A stretch of DNA of 44,105 bases. Source: Xanthomonas maliensis. GTDB lineage: Bacteria > Pseudomonadota > Gammaproteobacteria > Xanthomonadales > Xanthomonadaceae. The notes beneath the pieces are model-generated. The model saw nothing but the letters and a program-made list of their open reading frames with translations. It ran no database searches and was not told where the DNA came from. Shown here one piece after another: positions 8,449 to 18,295 of the stretch (position 1 is its first letter; each line of letters starts with the position of its first letter). The stretch lies in NCBI RefSeq assembly GCF_009192945.1, contig NZ_NSET01000054.1:1-44105 (forward strand), written 5' to 3'. The position numbers and the translations under genes are program-made.

Positions 8449-10275
8449 TTAGAAGGCGCCGCTGAAGTTCACGAACAGCGTGGCATCGCGAGCGCTGCGC
8501 TGCGCGGTGGTGGTGCTCAGGCCGAAGTTGCTCTGCAGGCCCCACAGGCCGGTCCGCGCACCCAGCACGACGGTGGCGTAATTGCGGTCGAAGTTCTGGC
8601 CGGGAACGGTGTACATGCCCACGTCCGGCATCGACTGCAACCAGGCGCTGGCCTCGGTGCCGTCCTTGAACTCATGGTCGTAGGTCGCCTGCAGATACGG
8701 CTTGACCGCCGCGCCATCCAGATGCATCTGGAAACCGATGCGGCCGACCAGCGAATCCAGATCCTGGTTGGCATAGCCCAGTGCGGTGGACAGCTCGTTG
8801 GCCTCGCTGCGCTCGGTGTAACCGTCCAGCTTGATCTTCTGCCAGGTCAGCCCGACCACCGGGCCGTACTTGAAGCTGCCTTCGCCCAGGCTGTAGCCGG
8901 CATTGAGCGCGGCGGTCAGGTTGCTGCCGTCCGGCGAACCGCTGTGGGTCCGGGTCGCAGGCCCCAGCTGGACCTTGCGGTCCACGTCGTAGCCCAGCCA
9001 GCTGTAGCTGACTTGCGCGTTGACCCAAACCGGACCGGTGTACCAGCCGAAGAAGCCGCCCAGGGTGGTATCCCTCTCCTTGAAACTGCCATTGCGGTTG
9101 CCGAAGTCGGCGTCCATGCGGCCGAAGCCGGCAAAGCCGCCGAACACCAGGTCGCCCGCGGCCCAGTCGACACCGAACAGGCCGGCCGGCGCGGTGCCGT
9201 CGTACAGATCGGCGTGGTCGTAGCGCTGCATGTCGCCACGCACGCTACCCCACCAGCGCGCGCCATCGGCGTCCGGCTTGCCGTCCAGATGCCAGGCAAC
9301 CTGGTCGGCACGCGAGCGGCCGCCGGCCTGTGCGGACCGGGTCAGCACCTGCTGCAGGCGCGGCGCTTCCAGCAGCGAAATTGCGTACTCGCCCAGGATC
9401 TGGTGCACGGCCGTGGTCGGGTGAATGCTGTCGGCGAACACGTAGCTGTTCTGCGCATTGGCGGCGACCAGGCTGGTCGGGTTGCAGGCCGGCAGCGGCA
9501 CGGCCGGGTTGCAGGCGGTGCTGGCGACGTTGCTGAAACCATAGGTGCCCGGAGTGGCGACGATTTCCTGCAGCATGTGGAAGGTGTCGACCGGGATTAC
9601 CTTCAGGCCGGCCGAACGCAGGCCGCCGAACAGTGCGGTGTTATAAGCCGTCGCCGCTGCCGTGCCCTGTGCCATGCCGGTCGCACCGCCCGCACGGAAG
9701 CGCGGAGTCAGGCCGACATCGGGAATGGTCGGGACCATCACATAGCGGGCGCCAGCGGACTGCAGTGCCGCCACGGTGCCGACCTGCGCGGTGACGGCGC
9801 TGCCGATGATGGCCTGCGCCTGCGCAGGCACGGTGGCTGCGGCCAACAGATCGTTGGCGCCGCCCCACACGGTGTAGAGCGCATTCGGGTCGGCACGGCC
9901 GCCGTTGGCGCTGAGGTAGCTATTGACCTGGGCGGCGACCGACGGCGCAGCGCCCAGCTGACTGACCGAGCTGGCCTGGATGCGGGCACCGCCGGCGGCG
10001 TAGTTGTCGCCGACCTGGCCATTGCCGTTGGGCGCGGCGTTGGTACCGAAGTGGTCGGCCACGTACTCGGCCCACACCCAGCCCGGATTGGTGGTGAACT
10101 TGCCGGTCACCGCGCGCGAGGCGGCGGGCAGCAGGGGGTTGTAGTAGCCGCTGTCGGTGAGGCTGTCACCGAAGAACACGGTGCGGTCGAAGGTCGACTC
10201 GGCCATGGCCGGGACGGCCGCGATGGCGATGGCCACGGCCATCAGGGAACGGATCGGGCGAAGGGATGTAGCCAT
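8449..10275 (-). CDS. GDSL-family autotransporter esterase
   Basis: 608 residues, outer-membrane anchored lipase/esterase of the EstA type. The signal peptide (1-25) ends VPAMA. The passenger has GDSL block I FFGDSLTDSG with Ser38, block III GGAND with Asn141 and block V DSIHPT with Asp282 and His285. An autotransporter beta-barrel occupies about residues 330-608, ending in the aromatic motif FVNFSGAF. Such enzymes split short- to medium-chain esters at the cell surface. The start is at 10275, with a weak AGCAGG site upstream. The gene is divergent from thiS. The same frame stays open on the minus strand far upstream only as antisense to thiG, trmB and the permease. Confidence 0.93.
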   Translation of the reverse strand: MATSLRPIRSLMAVAIAIAAVPAMAESTFDRTVFFGDSLTDSGYYNPLLPAASRAVTGKFTTNPGWVWAEYVADHFGTNAAPNGNGQVGDNYAAGGARIQASSVSQLGAAPSVAAQVNSYLSANGGRADPNALYTVWGGANDLLAAATVPAQAQAIIGSAVTAQVGTVAALQSAGARYVMVPTIPDVGLTPRFRAGGATGMAQGTAAATAYNTALFGGLRSAGLKVIPVDTFHMLQEIVATPGTYGFSNVASTACNPAVPLPACNPTSLVAANAQNSYVFADSIHPTTAVHQILGEYAISLLEAPRLQQVLTRSAQAGGRSRADQVAWHLDGKPDADGARWWGSVRGDMQRYDHADLYDGTAPAGLFGVDWAAGDLVFGGFAGFGRMDADFGNRNGSFKERDTTLGGFFGWYTGPVWVNAQVSYSWLGYDVDRKVQLGPATRTHSGSPDGSNLTAALNAGYSLGEGSFKYGPVVGLTWQKIKLDGYTERSEANELSTALGYANQDLDSLVGRIGFQMHLDGAAVKPYLQATYDHEFKDGTEASAWLQSMPDVGMYTVPGQNFDRNYATVVLGARTGLWGLQSNFGLSTTTAQRSARDATLFVNFSGAF

Positions 10276-10392
10276 GGAATACCTGCTCAAATAGAGAATG
10301 AATCCGGACCGGCAGCGCACACGTACGCCGGCGAATGGCAATGGTTTCACGCCATGCCGCCCCCGTTCACGCTGCATCGCCGCATATACAAA

Positions 10393-10412
10393 CGCGCGCC
10401 GGGCGGCGCGCG
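10393..10412. repeat. GC-rich inverted repeat before thiS
   Basis: CGCGCGCC (10393-10400) and GGCGCGCG (10405-10412) form a perfect 8-bp hairpin with a 4-base loop, 16 bases before the thiS start codon. It could affect thiS translation. It is not a TPP riboswitch; no Thi box is visible. Confidence 0.5.
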
Positions 10413-10428
10413 ATGCCACAATAATCGC

Positions 10429-10629
10429 ATGAACATTCGACTTAACGGCACCCAGTGCACGATTCCGGACGCTTTTTCGCTCGCCGCCTTGCTGGCGCAG
10501 GAAGGGCTGACAGAGCGCCGCGTGGCGGTCGAGGTCAATGGCGAAATCGTGTCGCGTGGCCGGCATGCGGACCATCTGCTGCGCGAGGGCGATGTGGTGG
10601 AGATCGTGCATGCGCTGGGAGGCGGATGA
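10429..10629 (+). CDS. thiS: Thiamine biosynthesis sulfur carrier ThiS
   Basis: 66 residues with the ubiquitin-like ThiS fold, starting MNIRLNGTQ and ending HALGGG. The C-terminal Gly-Gly is adenylated by ThiF and converted to a thiocarboxylate that donates sulfur to the thiazole made by ThiG. The motif VEVNGEIV and the VVEIVHALGGG end are typical. It lies 48 bases upstream of thiG in the same direction, the usual thiSG order. ThiF is not in the window. Confidence 0.93.
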   Translation: MNIRLNGTQCTIPDAFSLAALLAQEGLTERRVAVEVNGEIVSRGRHADHLLREGDVVEIVHALGGG

Positions 10630-10677
10630 GCCGCACCCCGTACGGCGCAGCCACGCGCGATCGGTGATAATCGCCCG

Positions 10678-11472
10678 ATGACGACTTCCGCCCCCGACGA
10701 CGCGCTGGTCATTGCCGGCACCCCCTATCGCTCCCGCTTGCTGACCGGCACCGGCAAGTTCAAGGACCTGCAGGAAACCCGCCTGGCCACCGACGCCGCC
10801 GCTGCGCAGATCGTCACTGTGGCGATCCGCCGGGTGAATATCGGCCAGAACCCGGACGAGCCCAGCCTGCTCGACGTCCTGCCGCCGGACCGCTACACCC
10901 TGCTGCCCAATACCGCCGGCTGCTACACCGCCGAAGACGCCGTGCGCACCTGCCGCCTGGCGCGTGAGCTGCTGGACGGCCACCAACTGACCAAGCTGGA
11001 AGTGCTGGGCGACCAGAAGACCTTGTATCCGGATGTGGTGCAGACCCTCAAGGCCGCCGAGCAATTGGTGGCCGATGGCTTCCACGTCATGGTCTATACC
11101 TCCGACGACCCCATCCTGGCCAAGCGGCTGGAAGACATCGGCTGCGTGGCGGTGATGCCGCTGGCAGCACCGATCGGCTCCGGACTGGGTATCCAGAACA
11201 AGTACAACCTGCTGGAAATCATCGAGAACGCCAAGGTGCCGATCATCGTCGATGCCGGCGTGGGCACTGCCTCGGATGCGGCGATCGCGATGGAGCTGGG
11301 CTGCGACGGCGTCCTGATGAATACCGCCATCGCCGGCGCACGCGATCCCATCCTGATGGCCAGCGCGATGCGCAAGGCGATCGAGGCCGGGCGCGAGGCG
11401 TTCCTGGCCGGACGCATCCCGCGCAAGCGCTATGCCTCGGCCTCCAGTCCGGTCGATGGCGTGATCGGATGA
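10678..11472 (+). CDS. thiG: Thiazole synthase ThiG
   Basis: 264-residue (beta/alpha)8 enzyme that condenses deoxyxylulose 5-phosphate, dehydroglycine and ThiS thiocarboxylate into the thiamine thiazole. Visible signatures are [16 protein letters not shown] with the Schiff-base Lys106, [32 protein letters not shown] and [14 protein letters not shown]. It follows thiS with 48 bases between, so the pair is very likely cotranscribed. Confidence 0.96.
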   Translation: MTTSAPDDALVIAGTPYRSRLLTGTGKFKDLQETRLATDAAAAQIVTVAIRRVNIGQNPDEPSLLDVLPPDRYTLLPNTAGCYTAEDAVRTCRLARELLDGHQLTKLEVLGDQKTLYPDVVQTLKAAEQLVADGFHVMVYTSDDPILAKRLEDIGCVAVMPLAAPIGSGLGIQNKYNLLEIIENAKVPIIVDAGVGTASDAAIAMELGCDGVLMNTAIAGARDPILMASAMRKAIEAGREAFLAGRIPRKRYASASSPVDGVIG

Positions 11473-11592
11473 CCGTCGGCCGTTCGCATCCTGCCGCCGC
11501 GATCGCCGCTGCGGCGCGCATCCCGTCGCCACCGGCGTCCACGCGCTCCAGCCGCGCGTGCGGCCGTCCCACGCGTGACCGCATTCGCTGAT

Positions 11593-12351
11593 ATGACCGA
11601 TCCTTTCAACAGCAGCGGCGCCAAGGCACCGCCCAAGCCCTTCACCGTCGAGGAAGGCCGCCGCCAGGTACGTAGCTTCGTGCTGCGGCAAGGCCGCTTT
11701 ACGCCGGCCCAGCAGCGTGCCTTCGATGCGCTGTGGCCGCGCTTCGGTCTGGACTACACCGGCGCCCCGCGCGATTTCGATGCGGTCTTCGGCAGGAACG
11801 CGCCCAAGGTGCTGGAGATCGGCTTCGGCAACGGCGCAGCACTGCGCTTTGCCGCCCAGCACGATCCCAGCCGCGATTACATCGGCATCGAGGTGCACGC
11901 ACCGGGCGTCGGCCGCTTGCTCAATGCACTGGACGAGGACGGCAGCAGCCACGTCCGCCTGTATCACCACGATGCGGTGGAAGTGCTGGAACGCGAGATC
12001 GCCGACGGCGTGCTCGATGAGGTCCGTATCTACTTCCCCGATCCCTGGCACAAGAAGCGCCACAACAAGCGTCGCTTGATACAGCCGGCCTTCGCCGACC
12101 TGCTGGTGCGCAAGCTGCGCCCCGGCGGGCGCCTGCATGCGGCCACCGACTGGGCCGACTATGCCGAGCAGATGTGGGACGTGCTCGATGCCACGGTCGG
12201 CCTGGTCAATCGCGCCGGTCCGCGCGGCCACGTCGAACGCCCGGCCTGGCGACCGCAGACCCACTTCGAAACACGCGGCCAGAAACTCGGCCACGGCGTG
12301 TGGGATCTGCTCTACGACCGCGCGCCCGGAGTGGGGATTCGGGAGACGTAA
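11593..12351 (+). CDS. trmB: tRNA (guanine-N7)-methyltransferase TrmB
   Basis: 252 residues. It forms 7-methylguanosine at position 46 of tRNA using S-adenosylmethionine. The SAM-binding motif is VLEIGFGNG, and [15 protein letters not shown] is the family hallmark; the C-terminus has the T-x-x-E-like segment [17 protein letters not shown]. The ATG at 11593 was preferred over a GTG at 11575. It follows thiG by 120 bases on the same strand, an arrangement I recall as common in xanthomonads. Confidence 0.95.
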   Translation: MTDPFNSSGAKAPPKPFTVEEGRRQVRSFVLRQGRFTPAQQRAFDALWPRFGLDYTGAPRDFDAVFGRNAPKVLEIGFGNGAALRFAAQHDPSRDYIGIEVHAPGVGRLLNALDEDGSSHVRLYHHDAVEVLEREIADGVLDEVRIYFPDPWHKKRHNKRRLIQPAFADLLVRKLRPGGRLHAATDWADYAEQMWDVLDATVGLVNRAGPRGHVERPAWRPQTHFETRGQKLGHGVWDLLYDRAPGVGIRET

Positions 12352-12426
12352 CCGCGCTCTCCCGCACACTCGACGCCGCAGCCGCCCAACGCCCTCCCAC
12401 TCCCGACTCACGAACCCCGGCCCACA

Positions 12427-14289
12427 ATGGACACCGCGCTGACGCTGACCAACGACATGAAGCTCGTGCTCGGGCTGGTCGGCTTCACGATGGCGATGTT
12501 CCTGTTCGAGCGCATTCGCGCCGACGTGGTCGCCTTGATCGTGCTGGTGGTGCTGGGCGTGACCGGCCTGGTCGCACCGGAGGAGCTGTTCGGCGGCTTC
12601 TCCGGTAACGCGGTGATCAGCATCATCGCCACCACCATCCTCGGCGCCGGCCTGGAACGTACCGGCGCCTTGAACCGGCTGGCCAGCTGGCTGCTGCGGC
12701 GCTCGCATGGCAGCGAGCAGCGATTGATGATGATGACGCTGGGCATCTCCGGCTTGAATTCGTCGTTCATGCAGAACCCGTCGGTGATGGCACTGTATCT
12801 GCCGGTCGCCTCGCGGCTGGCCGCACGCACCGGCCTGACCCTGCAACGCATGCTGCTGCCGATCGCCGCGGCGATCGTGATGGGCGGCGCGCTGACCATG
12901 GTCGGTAACTCGCCGTTGATCCTGCTCAACGACTTGCTGGTGTCGGCCAACAACAACCTGCCGTCGGGCATGGCCAGCATCGAACCGTTGACCATGTTCG
13001 CGCCCTTGCCGATCGGCGTGGCGCTGTTGGTCGCCGCCCTGCTCTATTTCCGCCTCTACGGCGACCGCAAGCTGATCGAGGAAGAGCGCCTGATCAATGA
13101 GGGCGTCACCCCCGCACGCACGGAGAGTTACTTCGCCAAGACCTATGGCATCGACGGCGACGTGTTCGAACTCACCGTCACCGCCGAAAGCCCGCTGGTC
13201 GGCATGACCCTGGGCGAGGCCGAGGCATTGCACGATGCGCCGCTGCTGCTGGCCCTGAAGACCGGCAACGACACGCGCCTGGCGCCGCCGGCAGACATGC
13301 GCATCTGGGTCGGCAGCGTGCTCGGCGCGATGGGCGCGCGCCAGGACGTGGCCGACTTCGCGCAGAACCATTTCCTGCGCATGTCCTCGCGGCTACGCAA
13401 CCTCGGCGACTTGTTCAACCCCAGCCTGGCCGGCATTTCCGAGGCGGTGATCCCGCCCAACTCGCGCTTGATCGGCAAGAACGCAGCCGAACTGCGGCTG
13501 CGCAAGCAGGCCGGCATCAGTCTGCTGGCGATCAACCGCGACAAGCAGGTGATCCGCGAGGATGTGCGCAACGTGCCGCTGCGTGCCGGCGACATGCTGG
13601 TGTTCCATAGCATCTGGCAGGATCTGGTGCAGGCCGCCGAAAGCCGCGACTTCGTGCCGGTGACCGACTTTCCGAAGGGCGAACAGCGCCCGCACAAGTT
13701 CAAGGTCGCCATGGCGATCTTCGCTTTCACCATCCTGATCGCGCTGACCTCCAAACTGCCGGTCGCGCTGACCTTGATGACCGGCGTGGCCTGCATGCTG
13801 GTGACCGGCGTGCTGCGCATGGACGAGGCCTATGCCTCGATCAACTGGAAAACCATCTTCATGATGGCCGGGCTGATCCCGCTGGGCTGGGCGATGGACA
13901 GCAGCGGCACCGCCGCCTGGGTCGCGGGCCACACCATCGATCGCCTGCCCACTGGCATGCCCGTGTGGGCGCTGGAGATCAGTCTGGCACTGTTGACCAC
14001 CGCGTTCTCGCTGGTGATCAGCCATGTCGGCGCCACCATCGTGATGGTGCCGATCGCGGTCAACCTGGCCTTGGCGGCCAATGGCAATCCCACGGCGTTT
14101 GCGCTGATCGTTGCGTTGTCGGCCTCCAACAATCTGATGACCGTCTCCAACCCGGTCATCTCGATGGTGGCCGGCCCAGCCAACTATCAGCCGCGCGAGC
14201 TATGGCGTGTCGGCGGCCCGTTGTCGCTGATCTACATCGTGGTGATGGTGGCGGTGATCAATCTGATGTTCTGGTGGTCCGGGCGCTAG
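12427..14289 (+). CDS. SLC13-family permease with TrkA-C domains
   Basis: 620-residue inner-membrane transporter. Several hydrophobic helices (about 10-215) include the hairpin segment GLNSSFMQNPSVMALYLPV. A cytoplasmic insert (about 225-415) holds two RCK/TrkA-C-like modules (FELTVTAESPLVGMTLGE; IPPNSRLIGKNAAELRLR). A second membrane half follows (about 430-615) with SLVISHVGATIVMVPIA and SASNNLMTVSNPV. SLC13-type proteins with this layout are annotated as anion (sulfate/dicarboxylate) transporters; the substrate cannot be read from sequence. It starts 75 bases after trmB. Confidence 0.85.
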   Translation: MDTALTLTNDMKLVLGLVGFTMAMFLFERIRADVVALIVLVVLGVTGLVAPEELFGGFSGNAVISIIATTILGAGLERTGALNRLASWLLRRSHGSEQRLMMMTLGISGLNSSFMQNPSVMALYLPVASRLAARTGLTLQRMLLPIAAAIVMGGALTMVGNSPLILLNDLLVSANNNLPSGMASIEPLTMFAPLPIGVALLVAALLYFRLYGDRKLIEEERLINEGVTPARTESYFAKTYGIDGDVFELTVTAESPLVGMTLGEAEALHDAPLLLALKTGNDTRLAPPADMRIWVGSVLGAMGARQDVADFAQNHFLRMSSRLRNLGDLFNPSLAGISEAVIPPNSRLIGKNAAELRLRKQAGISLLAINRDKQVIREDVRNVPLRAGDMLVFHSIWQDLVQAAESRDFVPVTDFPKGEQRPHKFKVAMAIFAFTILIALTSKLPVALTLMTGVACMLVTGVLRMDEAYASINWKTIFMMAGLIPLGWAMDSSGTAAWVAGHTIDRLPTGMPVWALEISLALLTTAFSLVISHVGATIVMVPIAVNLALAANGNPTAFALIVALSASNNLMTVSNPVISMVAGPANYQPRELWRVGGPLSLIYIVVMVAVINLMFWWSGR

Positions 14290-14353
14290 ACCGCGTCACC
14301 GCCAAGGATGACGAACGCCGCTGCCACGCCACCGCGCCCGAGCACGGCAACGG

Positions 14354-14698
14354 TTAGCCGATCAGTACCTGCTCGCCATCGAGTCGCACCGGAACCGCCA
14401 GCAGCGCCTGCCCACGACAAGGCCCGCCCACGCACTGCCCTTGCTCCAGCTCGAACGACGCGCCATGCGCCGCACATACCAGGTGCCCCTCCTGTGTCTG
14501 CAGGAACTGACCCGGCGCCCAGTCCAGCCGCCGGCCGGCGTGCGGACAGACATTCAACCAGGCGCGCAGCTGCGTGCCCTGGCGATGCAGCACCATCGAC
14601 TCGGTCTCGCCTCGCCACGGCACTTCCACTTCGAACAGCCCCCCATCGGGGATCTGCGACAGCAAGACGGCAGGCATGGGCGAGGCGGCAGAGGACAT
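14354..14698 (-). CDS. Stand-alone Rieske-type [2Fe-2S] protein
   Basis: 114 residues comprising a single Rieske domain. Cluster ligands are Cys51 and His53 (CPHAGRRLDW) and Cys75 and His78 (CAAHGASFE). It has no signal peptide or membrane anchor, so it is probably cytoplasmic, like small Rieske ferredoxins of dioxygenase or nitrite reductase systems. No oxygenase or reductase gene is adjacent, so the partner is unknown. It converges with the SLC13 permease gene. Confidence 0.88.
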   Translation of the reverse strand: MSSAASPMPAVLLSQIPDGGLFEVEVPWRGETESMVLHRQGTQLRAWLNVCPHAGRRLDWAPGQFLQTQEGHLVCAAHGASFELEQGQCVGGPCRGQALLAVPVRLDGEQVLIG

Positions 14699-15148
14699 GC
14701 ATTGAAGTAAAGAGAAGACACCGGATTGTGGCACGCGGCGAACTGCCTGCGGCGGTGTGCGACCGCGTCGTGCACCCTGCCCAGGCGGCCAGCACCCCGT
14801 GTCTCCACGCGCCGCACGACGCTTCGCACTCAGCGCGACGTACATATCATGCGCCCGATGGGTCACGGCAGTGGTCGCGCGCATGGACGCTGGTGAGGTG
14901 CCGAACATGCACGCGCGACCACCGGTTTCGATCATTACTCGGCACCGCAGCAGTCGCGGCCGCAGTCGCGCGTCCCCCTTTTCCCGATCCACCATGCTGC
15001 GATCGCGGTTCGGCCCGTTTTCACCACAGGCGCGATGCCTGAAAGGTGATGCGCTTAACAAATCGATGCGATTTTTAACGAACTTTTCACTCAATGACAT
15101 GAAACCGCAACGATACTGCGCCCTTGTTTCCTCCGGCAGCCCATCGCC
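14699..15148. promoter_or_regulatory. Divergent region with a ColR-box-like site
   Basis: 450 bases between the Rieske gene (minus) and a small membrane protein (plus). Open frames here are arginine-rich and not convincing. The right end is AT-richer. At 15075-15090 the sequence TTAACGAACTTTTCAC matches 14 of 16 positions of the ColR-binding consensus I recall from Pseudomonas putida (YYNASNNYTTTTTCAC), ending 58 bases before the start codon at 15149. Confidence 0.4.
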
Positions 15149-15424
15149 ATGCCCGCACGCATTTTCCAATCCGCTCATCTCCATCATCTGTTTGCGCCGC
15201 GCAAGCCGCGCCATCCGCTGGTGCGCGTAGCCGTTGGCGTGCTCGGCCTGGCCATCCTGGCCGTGCTGATCTTCTTCAGCGTGTTCGTGGGCGCCGCCAT
15301 GATCCTCGGCGGCATCGCCTGGAAGCTGCTCAGCCGCCCCAATCGCCGCAGCCCGCAGCAGGCGCGTGTGGTCGAGGGCGAATACCACGTGGTCCGCAAG
15401 CCGGCACTGCCGTTGTCGCACTGA
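15149..15424 (+). CDS. Small single-pass membrane protein
   Basis: 91 residues. A basic N-terminus (HHLFAPRKPRHPLVR) is followed by one strong hydrophobic helix (about 28-55, VGVLGLAILAVLIFFSVFVG) and a polar tail ending VVEGEYHVVRKPALP. No known domain was recognised. The composition, the clear helix and the position 86 bases ahead of the FAA hydrolase gene support it as real. A ColR-box-like site upstream hints at envelope-stress control, which is inference. Confidence 0.72.
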   Translation: MPARIFQSAHLHHLFAPRKPRHPLVRVAVGVLGLAILAVLIFFSVFVGAAMILGGIAWKLLSRPNRRSPQQARVVEGEYHVVRKPALPLSH

Positions 15425-15510
15425 GCGAACACGCTTCCCGACCGAGCCTGGTTCCGTCCATAACGGCCAAGCCGCTAGACTGACGCGCTCCGTTCCTCAA
15501 GGATGCGTGC

Positions 15511-16224
15511 ATGTCCCACGATGTGATCCCCGCCGCGGCCATCCCCCGTATTCCCGTCGTTGGTGGCGGCAGTTTCCCGGTGCACCGCATCTATTGCGTC
15601 GGCCGCAACTTCGCCGACCATGCGCGCGAAATGGGCGCCAGCGCGCCAGCCTCCAAGGACGAGCGCGGGCAGCCCACCTTCTTCATGAAACCCGCCGACG
15701 CCATCGTGGTCGGACACGGCGATGCCATTCCCTACCCGCCCGGCACGCGCGAACTGCACCACGAGGTGGAGTTGGTGGTGGCGCTGGGTCGCGATGCGCC
15801 CGCCGGCATCGTGCCGGTGGATCAAGCCGACGCGCTGATCTATGGCTATGGCGTGGGCCTGGACCTGACCCGGCGCGACCTGCAGGCCGCAGCCAAGGCC
15901 AAGGGGCTGCCCTGGGATATCGCCAAGGGCTTCGATCATTCGGCGCCGATCAGCGAGCTGGTGCATGCCGGCGAGGTCGGCGCGCTGGACGCACTGAACC
16001 TGTCGCTGGAAGTCAACGGCGAGGTCCGTCAGCAATCGTTGCTGGACCAGATGATCTGGAACGTTGCGGACATCGTGCATGAGCTCTCCAAGCTCTACGC
16101 ATTGCGTGCAGGCGACCTGATCTTCATGGGCACGCCTGCGGGTGTTGGCCCGTTGCTGCCGGGCGACCGTTTCAGCGCACGGCTGGAAAACGTTGCAGAA
16201 CGCCACGGCGTCATCGCCGGCTGA
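15511..16224 (+). CDS. FAA-hydrolase family enzyme
   Basis: 237 residues of the fumarylacetoacetate hydrolase C-terminal fold, which cleaves C-C bonds or decarboxylates 2-oxo acids with a divalent metal. Signatures are [26 protein letters not shown] (metal-binding acidic residues), [13 protein letters not shown] and [17 protein letters not shown]. Size and motifs fit the fumarylpyruvate/acylpyruvate hydrolase subgroup. It is followed by mscL after 61 bases. The exact substrate is unknown. Confidence 0.9.
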   Translation: MSHDVIPAAAIPRIPVVGGGSFPVHRIYCVGRNFADHAREMGASAPASKDERGQPTFFMKPADAIVVGHGDAIPYPPGTRELHHEVELVVALGRDAPAGIVPVDQADALIYGYGVGLDLTRRDLQAAAKAKGLPWDIAKGFDHSAPISELVHAGEVGALDALNLSLEVNGEVRQQSLLDQMIWNVADIVHELSKLYALRAGDLIFMGTPAGVGPLLPGDRFSARLENVAERHGVIAG

Positions 16225-16285
16225 CGCCATCCCGGCTAGCATCACGACCGCGGCAGTCGGTCCGCGACCGCATCAGGAGAGCGAC

Positions 16286-16717
16286 ATGGGAATGATCAGC
16301 GAGTTCAAGCAATTCGCGATGCGCGGCAATGTCATCGACCTGGCGGTCGGTGTGGTCATCGGCGCAGCGTTCGGCAAGATCGTCACCGCGCTGGTGGAAA
16401 AGATCATCATGCCGCCGATCGGCTGGGCCATCGGCAATGTGGATTTCTCGCGCCTGGCGTGGGTGCTCAAACCGGCCGGGGTCGATGCCGCCGGCAAGGA
16501 AGTGCCCGCGGTCGTGATCGGCTATGGCGACTTCATCAATACGGTCGTGCAATTCGTGATCATCGCCTTCGCCATCTTCCTGGTGGTCAAGCTGATCAAT
16601 CGGCTGAGCAATCGCAAGCCGGACGCGCCGAAGGGCCCCAGCGAGGAAGTGCTGTTGCTGCGCGAGATTCGCGATGCGCTCAAGAACGACACGTCCCGCG
16701 GACCGACCACGCCGTAA
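16286..16717 (+). CDS. mscL: Large-conductance mechanosensitive channel MscL
   Basis: 143 residues; forms a homopentameric inner-membrane pore that opens under hypo-osmotic shock. The N-terminal helix [16 protein letters not shown] leads into TM1 ([18 protein letters not shown]). A periplasmic loop precedes TM2 (about 80-105, [19 protein letters not shown]), and the cytoplasmic helix bundle ends [14 protein letters not shown]. An AGGAGA ribosome binding site lies 5 bases before the ATG. Confidence 0.97.
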   Translation: MGMISEFKQFAMRGNVIDLAVGVVIGAAFGKIVTALVEKIIMPPIGWAIGNVDFSRLAWVLKPAGVDAAGKEVPAVVIGYGDFINTVVQFVIIAFAIFLVVKLINRLSNRKPDAPKGPSEEVLLLREIRDALKNDTSRGPTTP

Positions 16718-16722
16718 GCCGA

Positions 16723-16748
16723 CCGCGCAGCGCTCATGCGTTGCGCGG
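16723..16748 (+). terminator. Probable mscL terminator hairpin
   Basis: CCGCGCA (16723-16729) pairs with TGCGCGG (16742-16748), with three further inner pairs and a TCAT loop. A short T stretch (TTTT) follows about 10 bases later. Weak by intrinsic-terminator rules. Confidence 0.4.
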
Positions 16749-16824
16749 CGGGGGTGACTTTTCGCACGCCGACACAGGACTGCGCACTGCTAAGCTCCTA
16801 GCTCCCTTGTTGGAGCCGCCCTGC

Positions 16825-18243
16825 ATGCGACGTCTTGCCGCCGCCCTCTCCGTTCTGCTGGCCAGCACACCGGTACTGGCCGCTCAGACCACCATTCCCG
16901 ACAGTGCCATGCAGACCGCCGCGCAACTGCGCGAGCAGGCCTTGGCCGACAGCACCGGTTTTGCCGTGGTCGAGTCGCTGAGTACCGAGATCGGCCCGCG
17001 TATCGCCGGCGGCGAAGCCGACGCACGCGCCGTGGCCTGGGCCAAGGCCAAGTTCCAGGCCTTGGGATTCGACAAGGTGTGGACCGAGCCGGTGAGCTTT
17101 CCCAAATGGGAGCGCCGGAGCGAACAGGCCGCCGTGCTCGGCGCGCATGCTCAGCCGCTGCATATCACCGCGTTGGGCGGCAGCCCTGGCGGCACAGTCG
17201 AGGCCGAGGTAGTGCGCTTCGCCGATCTGGCAGCGTTGCAGGCAGCACCGGCCGGCGCGCTGGCCGGCAAGATCGCCTTCGTCGACTACCAGATGGTCAA
17301 GGCCCGCGATGGCAAGGACTACGGCAATGGCGGCGCGGTCCGCAGCAAGGGACCGTCCGAAGCGATCCGCAAGGGCGCGGTCGGTTTCGTGATGCGCTCG
17401 GCCGGCACCGATTCGCACCGCGTGCCGCATACCGGCATCACCCGCTTCGACGACGGTCTGACCCCGGTGCCGGCGGCAGCCCTGTCGGTGCCCGATGCCA
17501 ATCAACTGGCCCGCCTGATCGCCTTGGGCAATACGCGCATCCGCCTGTCGCTGGATTGTGGCTGGGACGGCACCGCCACCTCCTACAACGTGATCGGCGA
17601 GATCACCGGCCGCAGCAAACCCAAGGAAGTGGTGGTGATCGGTGGGCACCTGGATTCGTGGGATCTGGGCACCGGCGCGATCGACGATGGCGCCGGCGTT
17701 GCGATCACCATGGCCGCCGGACACCTGATCGGCCAGCTGAGGCAAGCACCCAAGCGCAGCATTCGCGTGGTCGCGTTCGCCAACGAAGAACAGGGCCTGT
17801 ATGGCGGCAAGGCCTACGCCAGCGCGCACGGCAAGGATGCCAAGGACATGGCAGCGCACCAGATCGGCGCCGAGAGTGATTTCGGTGCAGGCCGCATCTA
17901 CGCCTTCAACACCGGCTCGGCGGCGCCGGAAGCATCGCGCGCGGCCACTGCGCGCATCGCCGAAGCGCTGGCACCACTGGGCATCGCCTACGAACCGAGC
18001 AAGGGCGGACCGGGCCCAGACATCGGTCCGATCGCGGCACGTGGTGCAGCCTGGGCCTGGCTGGGGCAGGATGGGACCGACTACTTCGATCTGCACCACA
18101 CTGCCGACGACACCCTCGACAAGATCGATCCCAAGGCCTTGGCGCAGAACGTCGCCGCGTATGCGGTCTTCGCGTATCTAGCTGCTGAAGCCGATGGCGA
18201 TTTTGGCAGTCGTGCCAAGACCGTGCTGCCACCGAGCGAGTAA
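16825..18243 (+). CDS. Exported M28-family zinc peptidase
   Basis: 472 residues. The signal peptide (1-19) ends PVLAA. A PA-like insert (about 125-245) sits within the M28 catalytic fold. Zinc ligands and catalytic residues are seen in GGHLDSWDLGTGAIDDG (His275, Asp287 region, with catalytic Asp277), NEEQGLYGG (Glu321/322), ESDFG and LHHTADD (His424/425). It probably removes N-terminal amino acids or dipeptides from peptides in the periplasm or medium. It starts after a TTGGAG site and lies 52 bases upstream of the LacI gene. Plasma glutamate carboxypeptidase-like relatives share this layout. Confidence 0.92.
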   Translation: MRRLAAALSVLLASTPVLAAQTTIPDSAMQTAAQLREQALADSTGFAVVESLSTEIGPRIAGGEADARAVAWAKAKFQALGFDKVWTEPVSFPKWERRSEQAAVLGAHAQPLHITALGGSPGGTVEAEVVRFADLAALQAAPAGALAGKIAFVDYQMVKARDGKDYGNGGAVRSKGPSEAIRKGAVGFVMRSAGTDSHRVPHTGITRFDDGLTPVPAAALSVPDANQLARLIALGNTRIRLSLDCGWDGTATSYNVIGEITGRSKPKEVVVIGGHLDSWDLGTGAIDDGAGVAITMAAGHLIGQLRQAPKRSIRVVAFANEEQGLYGGKAYASAHGKDAKDMAAHQIGAESDFGAGRIYAFNTGSAAPEASRAATARIAEALAPLGIAYEPSKGGPGPDIGPIAARGAAWAWLGQDGTDYFDLHHTADDTLDKIDPKALAQNVAAYAVFAYLAAEADGDFGSRAKTVLPPSE

Positions 18244-18295
18244 GCTCAGGCGCATCGATCGCGCTTGCGTTTCACTTCCAGGACGGGCAGACACG

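Noticed and set aside
10276..10428. TPP riboswitch upstream of thiS
   Set aside because: No Thi-box sequence or matching fold is visible; only a simple GC hairpin is present.
7966..10629. 887-codon open frame on the plus strand reading into thiS
   Set aside because: It runs antisense through tRNA-Gly and the GDSL esterase; only the last 66 codons (thiS) resemble a protein family.
8449..13371. 1640-codon open frame on the minus strand
   Set aside because: Only the part up to 10275 is a gene (GDSL esterase). The rest is antisense to thiS, thiG, trmB and the permease and has shadow composition rich in His, Gln and Arg.
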